Below, piece after piece: positions 38,746-47,235 of a stretch of DNA of 64,000 bases. The notes beneath the pieces are model-generated. The model was given only the letters and a program-made list of their open reading frames with translations, searched no databases and was not told where the DNA came from. Source of the DNA: Brevundimonas sp. Lineage in GTDB: Bacteria; Pseudomonadota; Alphaproteobacteria; Caulobacterales; Caulobacteraceae. Each line of letters begins with the position of its first letter. The first letter of the stretch is position 1. Made by a program: the position numbers and the translations under genes. The stretch is from NCBI RefSeq assembly GCF_030704825.1, contig NZ_JAUYNX010000014.1, positions 372,001 to 436,000 on the forward strand, given 5' to 3'.

Positions 38746-38768
38746 CTTGATCCTCGAGCGGCTGGAGG
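38746..38768 (+). promoter_or_regulatory. MerR-type promoter for the CDF-methyltransferase genes
   Basis: CTTGAT is followed by CCTCGAGCGGCTGGAGG, an imperfect version of the dyad in the divergent promoter about 55 bases away. The matching layout implies that one regulator drives both directions. Confidence 0.6.
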
Positions 38769-38798
38769 ATGCATCCTCAGGATGACAGGTGGAGCTCC

Positions 38799-39449
38799 AT
38801 GACCGAACATCCCTTATCCTCTGAACCGGCCGCCTCCAGCTGCGGCTGCGGCGCGACCGTCAAGTTCGACGGCGCCACCCCGGCGTATCGCCGTATCCTG
38901 ATGGCGGTGATCGCCATCAACAGCCTGGCCTTCGTGGCTATCGCCGGCGGCGCCGCCGTGCAGGGTTCGGCCTCGCTGGGCGCCAACGCCCTCGACTTCC
39001 TGGCCGACGCCGCCACCTACGGCATCAGCCTGGCCGTGATCGGCCGCTCGGTCGCCGTGCGATCCACCGCCGCGCTGGTCAAGGGCGCCAGCCTGGCGGC
39101 GCTGGCCCTGTTCATCCTGGGCTATGCGATCTGGCGCGCCACGACCGGGGCGGCCCCGGAGGGCTTCGTCATCACCGGACTGGGCGCTCTGGGCTTCGTC
39201 GCCAACGCCCTGGCCGCTCTTCTGCTGGTGCGGCATCGCGAGGGCGACGCCAATGTCCGCTCGGTCTGGCTGTGTACGCGCAACGATTTGATCCAGAGCC
39301 TGGTGGTCGCGGCCACGGGCGTCGCCGTCTGGCTGACCGCGTCCCGCTGGCCCGACCTCATCGCCGGTGCGATCCTGGGGGTCGTCTTTCTGCAATCCGG
39401 CTGGTCGATCATTCGCCAGTCCCGCGAAGAGCTGAAGGCCGCGGCGTGA
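38799..39449 (+). CDS. Cation-transporter (CDF-like) membrane protein with CGCG N-terminus
   Basis: The 216-residue protein has six hydrophobic segments of the cation diffusion facilitator type, with ANALDFLADAATYGISL supplying the first metal-site Asp residues and TRNDLIQSLVVAATGVAVWL the second. A short Cys motif (SSCGCGAT) at residues 14-21 may bind soft metal. It lacks the usual cytoplasmic C-terminal domain. It diverges from lspA and overlaps the next gene by 4 bases (GTGA). Confidence 0.78.
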   Translation: MTEHPLSSEPAASSCGCGATVKFDGATPAYRRILMAVIAINSLAFVAIAGGAAVQGSASLGANALDFLADAATYGISLAVIGRSVAVRSTAALVKGASLAALALFILGYAIWRATTGAAPEGFVITGLGALGFVANALAALLLVRHREGDANVRSVWLCTRNDLIQSLVVAATGVAVWLTASRWPDLIAGAILGVVFLQSGWSIIRQSREELKAAA

Positions 39450-40129
39450 CGGCGAGCTTCACCCCCGCGCTCGGCCATGCGGCCCTCAGCGGCTTCTATG
39501 ATCCCGCCATCGCTCTGTTGACGCGCGAGCGCGTGTGGCGGGCGCGGCTGCTCGACCAGGTCGCGCCGAAGCCGGGCGAGACGATCATCGACCTCGGTTG
39601 CGGAACCGGCTCTTTCGCCGTGAGCCTGGCGCAACGGGCGCCGGGCGCGTGCATCATCGGCGTCGATCCCGACGGCGACATCCTCAGGCGCGCACAGTCG
39701 AAGGCCGATGCCGCCGGCGAGGACATCCGTTTCGTCGAGGGCTTCTCCCGCGACCTCGCCGCGATCGTCGGCGACGGCGTCGCCGACACAGTCGTCTCCA
39801 GCCTGGTCTTCCATCAACTGCCGATGGAGGAGAAGCGCCGGGGAATTGCGGCGAGCCTACGGGCGCTCAAGCCGGGCGGAACGCTTCACATCGCCGACTA
39901 CGGGCGTCAGGCGGGCGTGATGCGCACGCTGTTCCGCATCGTCCAGTCGCTGGACGGCTACGAGAACACCCAGCCGAACGCCGATGGCGTTCTGCCTCGG
40001 CTGATCGGTGAAGCGGGATTCGCCAATGTACGAGAGAGCGGGACGCTGCCCACGCTGACCGGGTCGATCTCCTTTTATCGGGCGGAGCGACCCCTCGTGG
40101 AGGCCGCGCCGCCGACGGTGCGACGATGA
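39446..40129 (+). CDS. Class I SAM-dependent methyltransferase in a metal cluster
   Basis: The 227-residue protein has the SAM-binding motif TIIDLGCGTGSFAVSLAQRAPG, acidic loop GVDPDGDILRRAQ, and post-motifs VSSLVFHQLPMEEKRRGI and LKPGGTLHIADYG, as in UbiE-type enzymes. It lacks the conserved cysteines of arsenite methyltransferase ArsM. GTG 39446 overlaps the CDF stop, so it is made with the transporter. Substrate unknown; metal or metalloid methylation is possible. Confidence 0.8.
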   Translation: MTASFTPALGHAALSGFYDPAIALLTRERVWRARLLDQVAPKPGETIIDLGCGTGSFAVSLAQRAPGACIIGVDPDGDILRRAQSKADAAGEDIRFVEGFSRDLAAIVGDGVADTVVSSLVFHQLPMEEKRRGIAASLRALKPGGTLHIADYGRQAGVMRTLFRIVQSLDGYENTQPNADGVLPRLIGEAGFANVRESGTLPTLTGSISFYRAERPLVEAAPPTVRR

Positions 40130-40197
40130 CGCGATTGAAGCGGCGACCGATCATGGTATGGGACCGCATGGGATTCCCTGCGGTCAGACATGGACTG

Positions 40198-40518
40198 ATG
40201 ACGGCGCTGCTCGCGGCGTTCCTGTCCCTGTTCGTCCTGGTCTCCGCCGTCGACGCTGCGACCTGCGGTCCCGAAGCGGCCACGTCCTCCGCCGCCAGCC
40301 TGATCGCCGACGTTCCTGGCGATGACAGCGACGGGAGCGGACCCGACAGCCACGCCATCTGCGCTCACGGCCATTGCCACCACGGCGGCATCGCTGTGCC
40401 GCAATCACCCGAAGCGCCGGTCATGACCCATGCCGGGGTGGACCTGAACGCTCTGCCGCTGGTGGACGGCTTGCCGTCCCGCATGCCCGCCGGACCAGAC
40501 CGCCCTCCCAGAGGCTGA
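40198..40518 (+). CDS. Small exported His-rich protein heading the second czc operon
   Basis: The 106-residue product has a signal peptide (MTALLAAFLSLFVLVSAVDA) followed by SHAICAHGHCHHGG, a His/Cys cluster suited to metal binding, and ends AGPDRPPRG. Upstream in-frame ATGs exist (40126, 40168); 40198 is chosen by alignment with the start of the frameshifted copy at 26431. It precedes czcC by 55 bases and parallels CzcI-type proteins. Confidence 0.65.
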   Translation: MTALLAAFLSLFVLVSAVDAATCGPEAATSSAASLIADVPGDDSDGSGPDSHAICAHGHCHHGGIAVPQSPEAPVMTHAGVDLNALPLVDGLPSRMPAGPDRPPRG

Positions 40519-40573
40519 CGGGACTGCGCGCGAACGCGCGCCCTCCACGTCAACCATCCGGGAAACAGGACCT

Positions 40574-41833
40574 ATGCCATCCCCTAAACGCCGTCTGCCG
40601 CACCCCGCGGCCGGCGGAGCCGCGATCGCCCTCGCGGCGATCCTGGCCATGCTGGCCCCAGGGTCAGCCTTCGCCGAACCCGTCACCCTGGGCGAGGCGC
40701 TGTCTCGCGCCGCGGCCTCCTCGCCCACCCTGGCCGCCGCCGAAGCCGATGTCGCCGCCGCCGTCGGCCGCGCCCAGCAGGCCGGCTTCCGGCCCAATCC
40801 CGAACTCGGCCTCGAGGTCGAGAATTTCGCCGGCACCGGCGGCTTCTCCGGCGTCGATGACGCCGAAAGCACCCTGAGCGTCGGCCAGCGGTTCGAACTC
40901 GGCGGCAAGCGGCCCGCCCGCGAGCGCGCCGCCCAGGCCGAGGTAGGCGCCGCCCGGCTGCGCCTGGCCGTCGCCCGCGCCGATCTGGAACAGCAGGTGC
41001 GTGACGCCTATGCCGAGGCTTATGCGGACAACCGCCGGGTCGAACTGGCTCGCGACCAGTTCCTGCGCGCCGACAATCTTCAGACCATCGCCACCGAACT
41101 GGTCGACGCCGGCCGCGAGCCGCCGTTGCGCGCTCTGCGGGCGCGCACCGCCGCCCTGGAAGCGGTCGGACGGGTCCGGGCCGCCGAGGCCGAATACGCC
41201 GAAGCCCAGCGGGCGCTCGCCGCCCTGTGGGGCGGCGGCGAAGACCTGCCTGAACCGATCGCGTCGGAGATTCCGTCCTCGCCGGCCGCCGTCATCGATC
41301 CGGCCCGCGCGCTCGACGTGCGGCTCGCCGAGGCGGAGGTGGCGACCTCGATCGCCGTCGTCGATCGGGAACGGACCCTGTCCCGCCCCGACGTGACCGT
41401 CAGCGTCGGCGCCCGACAGTTCCGGGGCACGGACGACACGGCCCTGGTCTTCGGCGCCTCCATGCCGATCGGTCTGTTCGACCGCAACCAGGGCAATATC
41501 GCCGCCGCCAACGCCGAGCGGACCGGAGCCGAGGCCCGCCGCAACGCCGCCCTCGCCGGTGCGATCCGGCGGACGCGCGACGCCCAGGCCGCGCTGCGCA
41601 CGGCCGAGGCGCAACTCGCCTTCCTCGAAACCCAGGCCGAACCCGAAGCGATCGAGGCCGTGCGCATCGCGCGTGAAGGCTTCTCGGCCGGCCGCTTCAC
41701 CCTGCTGGACGTGCTCGACGCCGAAGAGGCACTCAACACCGTCCAGGCCGACATGATCACCGCCGAGCTGGAGCGCGCGCAAGCCGTCGCCGCCCTGACC
41801 CGCGCCACCGAAACCGAAGGATCCGCCCGATGA
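40574..41833 (+). CDS. czcC: TolC-family outer-membrane protein (CzcC-like)
   Basis: The 419-residue protein has a signal peptide (LAAILAMLAPGSAFA) and two efflux repeats: FRPNPELGLEVENFAGTGGFSG, and RQFRGTDDTALVFGASMPIGLFDRNQGNI in the second half. It is the channel of the second tripartite metal pump and overlaps the adaptor gene by 4 bases. Confidence 0.9.
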   Translation: MPSPKRRLPHPAAGGAAIALAAILAMLAPGSAFAEPVTLGEALSRAAASSPTLAAAEADVAAAVGRAQQAGFRPNPELGLEVENFAGTGGFSGVDDAESTLSVGQRFELGGKRPARERAAQAEVGAARLRLAVARADLEQQVRDAYAEAYADNRRVELARDQFLRADNLQTIATELVDAGREPPLRALRARTAALEAVGRVRAAEAEYAEAQRALAALWGGGEDLPEPIASEIPSSPAAVIDPARALDVRLAEAEVATSIAVVDRERTLSRPDVTVSVGARQFRGTDDTALVFGASMPIGLFDRNQGNIAAANAERTGAEARRNAALAGAIRRTRDAQAALRTAEAQLAFLETQAEPEAIEAVRIAREGFSAGRFTLLDVLDAEEALNTVQADMITAELERAQAVAALTRATETEGSAR

Positions 41834-42990
41834 AGAGATTGACCAACCAGCAACGTCTGCTGGCCGGAGCGGCCGCGACGGTCATTCTCCTGGGGGGCGG
41901 GTTCGCCGTCTGGAGCATGACCCGCGGTCCGGACGCCGCGCCGGAAGCGAGCGCCGAGGCGGAAGAGGAGCACGGCGCCGGCGAGGCCCTGGAGATGGAC
42001 GCCGCCCGCATCCAGGCGGCCGGCATCGTCGTGGCGCCGGTGGGCAGCGGATCGCTGAGCGCCGAGATCGTCGCCCAGGGCACCGTCGTCGGCACGCCTC
42101 AGGGCGAGGCCGTCCTCGCGGCCCGCGCTGACGGCGTGATCACACGAGTCTCGCTCCGCCTCGGCGACAGCGTTCGCGCCGGACAGACCGTCGCCCTGAT
42201 CGAAAGCCGCGAAGCCTCCTCGATCGCCGCTGAGCGGGCGACGGCCCAGGCCCGGCTGACGGCGGCGCGGCAGGCGCTCGCCCGCGAGCAGCGCCTGTTC
42301 GACGCCAAGATCACCGCGCGGCAGGATCTCGAGGCCGCCCAGACCGTCCTGGCCGAGGCCGAGGCGGAATCCCGCCGGACGTCGTCCGCCGCCGCCGCCG
42401 CCCGCGTCTCCGGCGACGGCCGCAGCACGGGCGTGGTCAGCCCGATCAATGGACGGGTGACGGAATCGAACGCGACGCTCGGCGCCTTCGTGACGGCCGG
42501 GACCGAACTGTTCCACGTCGCCAACGCCAGTCAGATCGAGGTGCAGGCCTCGGTCTCCGCTGACGACGCCGGCCGGATCGCTCCGGGCGACCGGGCGACC
42601 ATCACCCTGCCGGAAGGCGAGGTCCAGGCGACGGTGCGCTCGATCACCCCGGGCGTGGACGCGGAAAGCCGCGCCGCCACCGTCCTTCTCAGCGTCTCGG
42701 GCCTGGGGGGCTTGCGTCCCGGCCAGGCGATCGCGGTGCGGATCTACACCCGCGACGCCGGGACGACCGAGGGCGTCTCGGTGCCCGAAGAAGCCATTCA
42801 GACCGTCGAAGGCCGCGAAGTGGTGTTCGTCAGGACCGCCAACGGCTTCACCGCCGCGCCGGTCATCGTCGGCCAGCGCAGCGCCGGCCGGGCCCAGATC
42901 ACCTCCGGCCTGACCGCGGGGCAGACCGTCGCCACCCGCAACGCCTTCCTGCTGAAGGCCGCGCTCGGCGCCGGCGAAGTGGAGCACTAG
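41830..42990 (+). CDS. czcB: RND periplasmic adaptor (CzcB-like)
   Basis: The 386-residue protein has an N-terminal anchor (LLAGAAATVILLGGGFAVWS), a His-containing acidic stretch (EAEEEHGAGE), the lipoyl-like halves VTRVSLRLGDSVRAGQTVAL (read as ITRVSLRLGDSVRAG) and GVVSPINGRVTESNATLGAF around a long hairpin (about 105-185), then a barrel domain. It links the RND pump with CzcC. It lacks the large N-terminal extension seen in the adaptor at 23161. Confidence 0.9.
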   Translation: MKRLTNQQRLLAGAAATVILLGGGFAVWSMTRGPDAAPEASAEAEEEHGAGEALEMDAARIQAAGIVVAPVGSGSLSAEIVAQGTVVGTPQGEAVLAARADGVITRVSLRLGDSVRAGQTVALIESREASSIAAERATAQARLTAARQALAREQRLFDAKITARQDLEAAQTVLAEAEAESRRTSSAAAAARVSGDGRSTGVVSPINGRVTESNATLGAFVTAGTELFHVANASQIEVQASVSADDAGRIAPGDRATITLPEGEVQATVRSITPGVDAESRAATVLLSVSGLGGLRPGQAIAVRIYTRDAGTTEGVSVPEEAIQTVEGREVVFVRTANGFTAAPVIVGQRSAGRAQITSGLTAGQTVATRNAFLLKAALGAGEVEH

Positions 42991-42993
42991 GCC

Positions 42994-45900
42994 ATGATCG
43001 CCAACCTCATGGCCCTGTCGGTGCGGGCGCGATGGATGATCATCGCCCTCGTGCTGATGGTTTCCACCTACGGCGCCTGGCAGCTGACCCAACTGCCCAT
43101 CGACGCCGTGCCGGACATCACCAACAACCAGGTTCAGATCAATACCCAGGACGCCTCGCTCTCGCCCGTCGAGATCGAGAAGCGGGTGACCTTCCCGGTC
43201 GAGACGGCCATGGCCGGCATTCCCGGCCTGCAGGAAACGCGGTCGCTGTCGCGCAACGGGTTCTCGCAGGTCACGGTGATCTTCGAGGAGAACGTCGACC
43301 TCTATTTCGCGCGCCAGCAGGTCAGCGAACGCCTCGTCCAGGCCCAGGAAAGCCTGCCCGAGGGCGTTCAGCCCCAGATCGGACCCGTCACCACGGGTCT
43401 GGGCGAAGTCTTCATGTACGCCATCGACTACACCAACCCGGGCGGGCGCGGCGCGACGGTGCGCAACGGCCAGCCGGGCTGGCAGTCCGACGGGTCCTTC
43501 CTCACGCCCGAGGGCGATCGTCTGACCGACGACATCTCCCGGGCGGCCTATCTCCGGACCGTTCAGGACTGGATCATCGCGCCGCAACTGCGGACGGTGA
43601 ACGGCGTCGCCGGCGTCGACACCATCGGCGGCTTCGAGAAACAGTATGTCGTCGAACCCGACCCGACCCGGCTGGCCCAGTACGGCGTCTCGTTCAGCGA
43701 ATTGGCCGAGGGTCTGGAGGCCGCCAACCTCTCCGTCGGCGCCAATTTCGTCGAGCGGGGCGGGGAGGCCTATCTGGTGCGGGCCGACGCCCGTATCCGC
43801 AGCCTGAGCCAGATCGAGGAAGCCATCGTCGCCACGCGCGGCGGCGTTCCCGTCGCCGTGCGCGACGTCGCTGCTGTTCGCCTCGGCGGCGACCTGCGCA
43901 CCGGCGGAGCGACGATGAACGGCCACGAAGTCGTCATCGGCACTACCCTGATGCTCATCGGCGAGAACAGCCGCACGGTCGCCCGTTCGGTCGGCGAACA
44001 GCTCGAGACGACGATCCGGTCGCTGCCGCCGGGCATCAAGGTCACACCTGTCCTCGACCGCTCCAAACTCGTCAACGCCACCATCTCGACCGTCCAGCGC
44101 AACCTGATCGAGGGCGCCATTCTGGTCGCCATCGCCCTGTTCCTGCTGCTCGGCAACGTCCGCGCCGCCCTGATCGCGGTCGCGATCATCCCGATCTCCT
44201 TCTTCATGACCGCCATCGGCATGAATTTCATGGGGGTGTCGGGCAATCTGATGAGCCTGGGGGCGCTCGACTTCGGCCTCATCGTCGACGGCTCGGTGAT
44301 CATCATCGAAAACTGTCTGAGACGCCTGTCCGAACGCCAGCACCACGAGGGGCGTCTTCTCACCCTGCGCGAGCGGCTGGAGGAGACCACCATCGCCACC
44401 CAGGAGATGATCAAGCCGACCGTCTACGGCCAGGCCATCATCCTGCTGGTCTTCGCACCGCTGCTGACCTTCCAGGGCGTCGAGGGCAAGACCTTCTCGC
44501 CCATGGCCATCACCTTGATGCTGGCCCTGGTCGCGGCCTTCATCCTGTCCATCACCTTCATCCCGGCGATGGTCGCCCTGGTGATGCGCAACAAGGTCTC
44601 CGAAAAGGACGTGTTCGTCATCCGCTGGATCAAGGCGAAGTACGAGCCCGTGCTGCGTCAGGCCGTGGCCCGGCCCTGGCCCTTCGTGGGCGGCGGTCTG
44701 GCCCTATTCGCCGTGGCCGGCGTGATCTTCAGCATGCTCGGCCAGGAGTTCATCCCGACCCTGGACGAGCGCAACCTCGCCATGGCCTCCCAGCGGGTGC
44801 CATCGACGGCGGTGGAGCAATCGATCCGCATGCAACGCGGCGTCGAACGGGCCATCGTCGCCCTGCCCGAGGTCGAGGTGATGTTCTCCAAGACCGGCAC
44901 GGCCGAGGTCGCCACCGATCCCATGCCGCCGAACATCTCCGACGGGTTCATCATCCTCAAGCCGCAGGACCAGTGGCCGGAAGGGGTGAACACCAAGGAG
45001 GACGTGATCGAGCGGGTCGAGGCCGCGGCCAACGCCCAGGTCGGTCAGGGCTATGAGCTCAGCCAGCCGATCGAGCTGCGGTTCAACGAACTGATCGCCG
45101 GCGTACGCGGCGACGTCGCCATCAAGCTCTATGGCGACGATCTCGACAAGCTGACGGCCACGGCCAACCGGATCGCGGCCCAGCTGAACGCCACGCCGGG
45201 CGCGGCCGACGTCAAGGTCGAACAGACCGACGGCGCGCCGTCTCTGGATGTGACCTTCGACCGGGCCGCGATCGCGCGCTTCGGCCTGACTGTGGAGGAG
45301 GTGGCCGATACGGTGGCCGCCGCCATGGGCGGGCGCGAGGCCGGGCAGTTGTTCGAGGGCGACCGCCGCTTCGACGTGGTGGTGCGCGTGCCCAACGCCA
45401 GCCGCCACGACCTCGACGCCATCGGCGCCATCCCGGTGATGCTGCCGGAGCAGGAGGGCCGCGTTCGGGCCTCGGTGCCCTTGCGGCAGGTGGCCTCGTT
45501 CCGCTTCGCCGAGGGGCTGAACCAGATCAGCCGCGAGAACGGCAAGCGTCGCGTCGTGGTCCAGGCCAACGTCCGCGGCCGCGACGTCGGGTCGTTCGTC
45601 CGGGAGGCCATGCCCAAGGTGGAGACGGTCGCCCTGCCGGCCGGCTCGTGGATCGAGTGGGGCGGCCAGTTCCAGAACCTCAAGGCGGCCTCCGACCGCC
45701 TGTCGCTGGTCGTGCCGATCTGCTTCCTGGCCATCTTCGCGGTGCTCTTCCTCGCCGTGGGGACGTTCGGGCGGGCGGTGGCGGTCTTCCTCACCGTGCC
45801 GCTCGGTCTGGCGGGCGGCGTCTTCGCCCTGGCCCTGACCGGCATCTCCTTCTCGGTGTCGGCGGCGGTGGGCTTCATCTGCCTGGCCGGGGTCGCGGTG

Positions 45901-46239
45901 CTGAACGGCCTGGTGGTCATGTCGTCGATCCGGCAGCGGCTCGATGACGGGATGGAGCTCTCCCGTTCCATCATCGAGGGCTGCATGGAGCGGGTGCGCC
46001 CGGTCATCATGACGGGTCTCGTCCCGGCCATCGGCTTCGTGCCCATGGCCCTGGCCCACGGCACCGGCGCCGAGGTGCAGAAACCCCTGGCCATGGTCGT
46101 CATCGGCGGCCTGGTCACGGCGACCCTGCTGACGCTGCTGGTCCTGCCGGCCATGAGCCGGCTGGTCCTCGGTCTGACCGAGGGGCGGCGTTCCAGACCC
46201 ACCGACGCGCCGGCCGCAGAGCCGGTTCCGGCGGAATAG
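42994..46239 (+). CDS. czcA: CzcA-family heavy-metal RND pump
   Basis: The 1081-residue pump starts MIANLMALSVRARWM and carries [15 protein letters not shown], the HME-RND motif of divalent-cation pumps, here with Ser instead of the Ala of the first copy. Two periplasmic loops and twelve membrane helices are complete. An insertion around residues 150-180 (TNPGGRGATVRNGQ to LTPEGDRL) lengthens the first loop. With the CDF and P1B-4 ATPase downstream, Zn/Co/Cd is the likely substrate set. Confidence 0.92.
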   Translation: MIANLMALSVRARWMIIALVLMVSTYGAWQLTQLPIDAVPDITNNQVQINTQDASLSPVEIEKRVTFPVETAMAGIPGLQETRSLSRNGFSQVTVIFEENVDLYFARQQVSERLVQAQESLPEGVQPQIGPVTTGLGEVFMYAIDYTNPGGRGATVRNGQPGWQSDGSFLTPEGDRLTDDISRAAYLRTVQDWIIAPQLRTVNGVAGVDTIGGFEKQYVVEPDPTRLAQYGVSFSELAEGLEAANLSVGANFVERGGEAYLVRADARIRSLSQIEEAIVATRGGVPVAVRDVAAVRLGGDLRTGGATMNGHEVVIGTTLMLIGENSRTVARSVGEQLETTIRSLPPGIKVTPVLDRSKLVNATISTVQRNLIEGAILVAIALFLLLGNVRAALIAVAIIPISFFMTAIGMNFMGVSGNLMSLGALDFGLIVDGSVIIIENCLRRLSERQHHEGRLLTLRERLEETTIATQEMIKPTVYGQAIILLVFAPLLTFQGVEGKTFSPMAITLMLALVAAFILSITFIPAMVALVMRNKVSEKDVFVIRWIKAKYEPVLRQAVARPWPFVGGGLALFAVAGVIFSMLGQEFIPTLDERNLAMASQRVPSTAVEQSIRMQRGVERAIVALPEVEVMFSKTGTAEVATDPMPPNISDGFIILKPQDQWPEGVNTKEDVIERVEAAANAQVGQGYELSQPIELRFNELIAGVRGDVAIKLYGDDLDKLTATANRIAAQLNATPGAADVKVEQTDGAPSLDVTFDRAAIARFGLTVEEVADTVAAAMGGREAGQLFEGDRRFDVVVRVPNASRHDLDAIGAIPVMLPEQEGRVRASVPLRQVASFRFAEGLNQISRENGKRRVVVQANVRGRDVGSFVREAMPKVETVALPAGSWIEWGGQFQNLKAASDRLSLVVPICFLAIFAVLFLAVGTFGRAVAVFLTVPLGLAGGVFALALTGISFSVSAAVGFICLAGVAVLNGLVVMSSIRQRLDDGMELSRSIIEGCMERVRPVIMTGLVPAIGFVPMALAHGTGAEVQKPLAMVVIGGLVTATLLTLLVLPAMSRLVLGLTEGRRSRPTDAPAAEPVPAE

Positions 46240-46246
46240 TCACGGT

Positions 46247-46271
46247 CCCCGCCGTCGCATCGGCGGCGGGG
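46247..46271 (+). terminator. GC hairpin between czcA and the DUF190 gene
   Basis: CCCCGCCG-N9-CGGCGGGG forms an 8-base stem 7 bases after the czcA stop. No T-tract follows and the next genes continue in the same direction, so it may be an attenuator or mRNA-processing hairpin rather than a full terminator. Confidence 0.4.
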
Positions 46272-46292
46272 ATTCCCCTTCAGGAGGCGATC

Positions 46293-46628
46293 ATGTCCGA
46301 CCCCATCAAACTGATGCGCATCTACACCGACGAGGCCGCCTATTTCGGCGACCGCAAGGTTTTTGAAATCGTGACGGAGCGCGCGCGGGCCGCCGGCGTG
46401 GCCGGCGCCACTGTATTGAGGGCGCTTGTCGGCTTCGGCCACACGCCCCACCTGCACCGCCGCCATGTGCTGGACGACGATCAGTCGCTGATCGTCGAAC
46501 TGCTCGATCACGAATCCAGACTCCGGGCGTTCCTGGAGACCTTGGCCGATCTCGAACACCTCGGCCCGGTCACCCTGGAAGCCGTCGAAGTCCTGCGCTG
46601 GCCGGACGCGGCGAGCGATCCGGCTTGA
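46293..46628 (+). CDS. DUF190 (PII-like fold) protein
   Basis: The 111-residue protein matches DUF190: KLMRIYTDEAAYFGDRKVFEIVTERARAAGVAGATVLRALVGFGH, then DDQSLIVELLDHE. DUF190 proteins adopt a PII-like trimeric fold and often follow CzcA-type genes, where they may sense a nucleotide or metal and tune transport. AGGAGG precedes the ATG. Confidence 0.85.
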   Translation: MSDPIKLMRIYTDEAAYFGDRKVFEIVTERARAAGVAGATVLRALVGFGHTPHLHRRHVLDDDQSLIVELLDHESRLRAFLETLADLEHLGPVTLEAVEVLRWPDAASDPA

Positions 46629-46641
46629 GCGGAGCGATGAT

Positions 46642-47235
46642 GTGAGCACCCCAGCGGCCGAACGTGATCAGCGACGCACCCTCCTGTGGGTGCTGGTGCT
46701 CAACGCGGCCCTGTTCGTCGGGCTCGGCCTGGCGGGCTGGCTGGCTGATTCCAGCGCCCTGCTGGCCAATGCGCTCGACAACGCCTCCGACAGCGTCGTC
46801 TATCTGATCAGCTTCCTGGCCGTGGGCCGCTCCGAGACCTGGAAGTCCCGCGCCGCCGGCGCTTCGGGCGTCCTTCTCCTGATCTTCGCCGCCGGAGTGA
46901 TCGCCGATGTCGTGCGGCGGTGGCTGACCGGGGCCGAGCCGCTCGGGCCGACCATGATGGTCATGGCCGTGGTGGCCGCCGGCGTGAACCTGTGGTGCCT
47001 GCTGCTACTGAAACGGATCAAGGTCGACGATGTGAACATGCGGGCGGCCGAGACCTTCAGCTTCAACGACTTCATTTCCAACGGCGGCATCCTGGTCGCG
47101 GGCGGCCTCGTTCTCTGGCTGGGCCGATCCTGGCCGGACCTGGTGGTCGGCGCCCTCGTGGCGCTGATCGCCGCGAAGGGCGGCTTTGAGATCCTGGAAG
47201 ACGCCCGAAAATCCCGAGAAGAGGGAACACGCTGA
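46642..47235 (+). CDS. Cation diffusion facilitator-like transporter
   Basis: The 197-residue protein starts with GTG and has six hydrophobic segments; LLANALDNASDSVVYLISFLAVG and ETFSFNDFISNGGILVAGG carry the Asp/Asn/His-type metal site of CDF proteins. It lacks a C-terminal cytoplasmic domain, like its relative at 38799. Its TGA overlaps the ATPase ATG by one base. It probably moves Zn2+ or Co2+ from cytoplasm to periplasm, feeding the RND pump. Confidence 0.8.
   Translation: MSTPAAERDQRRTLLWVLVLNAALFVGLGLAGWLADSSALLANALDNASDSVVYLISFLAVGRSETWKSRAAGASGVLLLIFAAGVIADVVRRWLTGAEPLGPTMMVMAVVAAGVNLWCLLLLKRIKVDDVNMRAAETFSFNDFISNGGILVAGGLVLWLGRSWPDLVVGALVALIAAKGGFEILEDARKSREEGTR

Noticed and set aside
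39446..40129. Arsenite methyltransferase (arsM)
   Set aside because: The conserved arsenic-binding cysteines are absent; only a generic class I methyltransferase can be supported.
41080..44346. 1088-codon minus-strand frame across czcC, czcB and czcA
   Set aside because: It is the complement of three well-supported efflux genes; its His/Asp/Arg-rich sequence has no domain.
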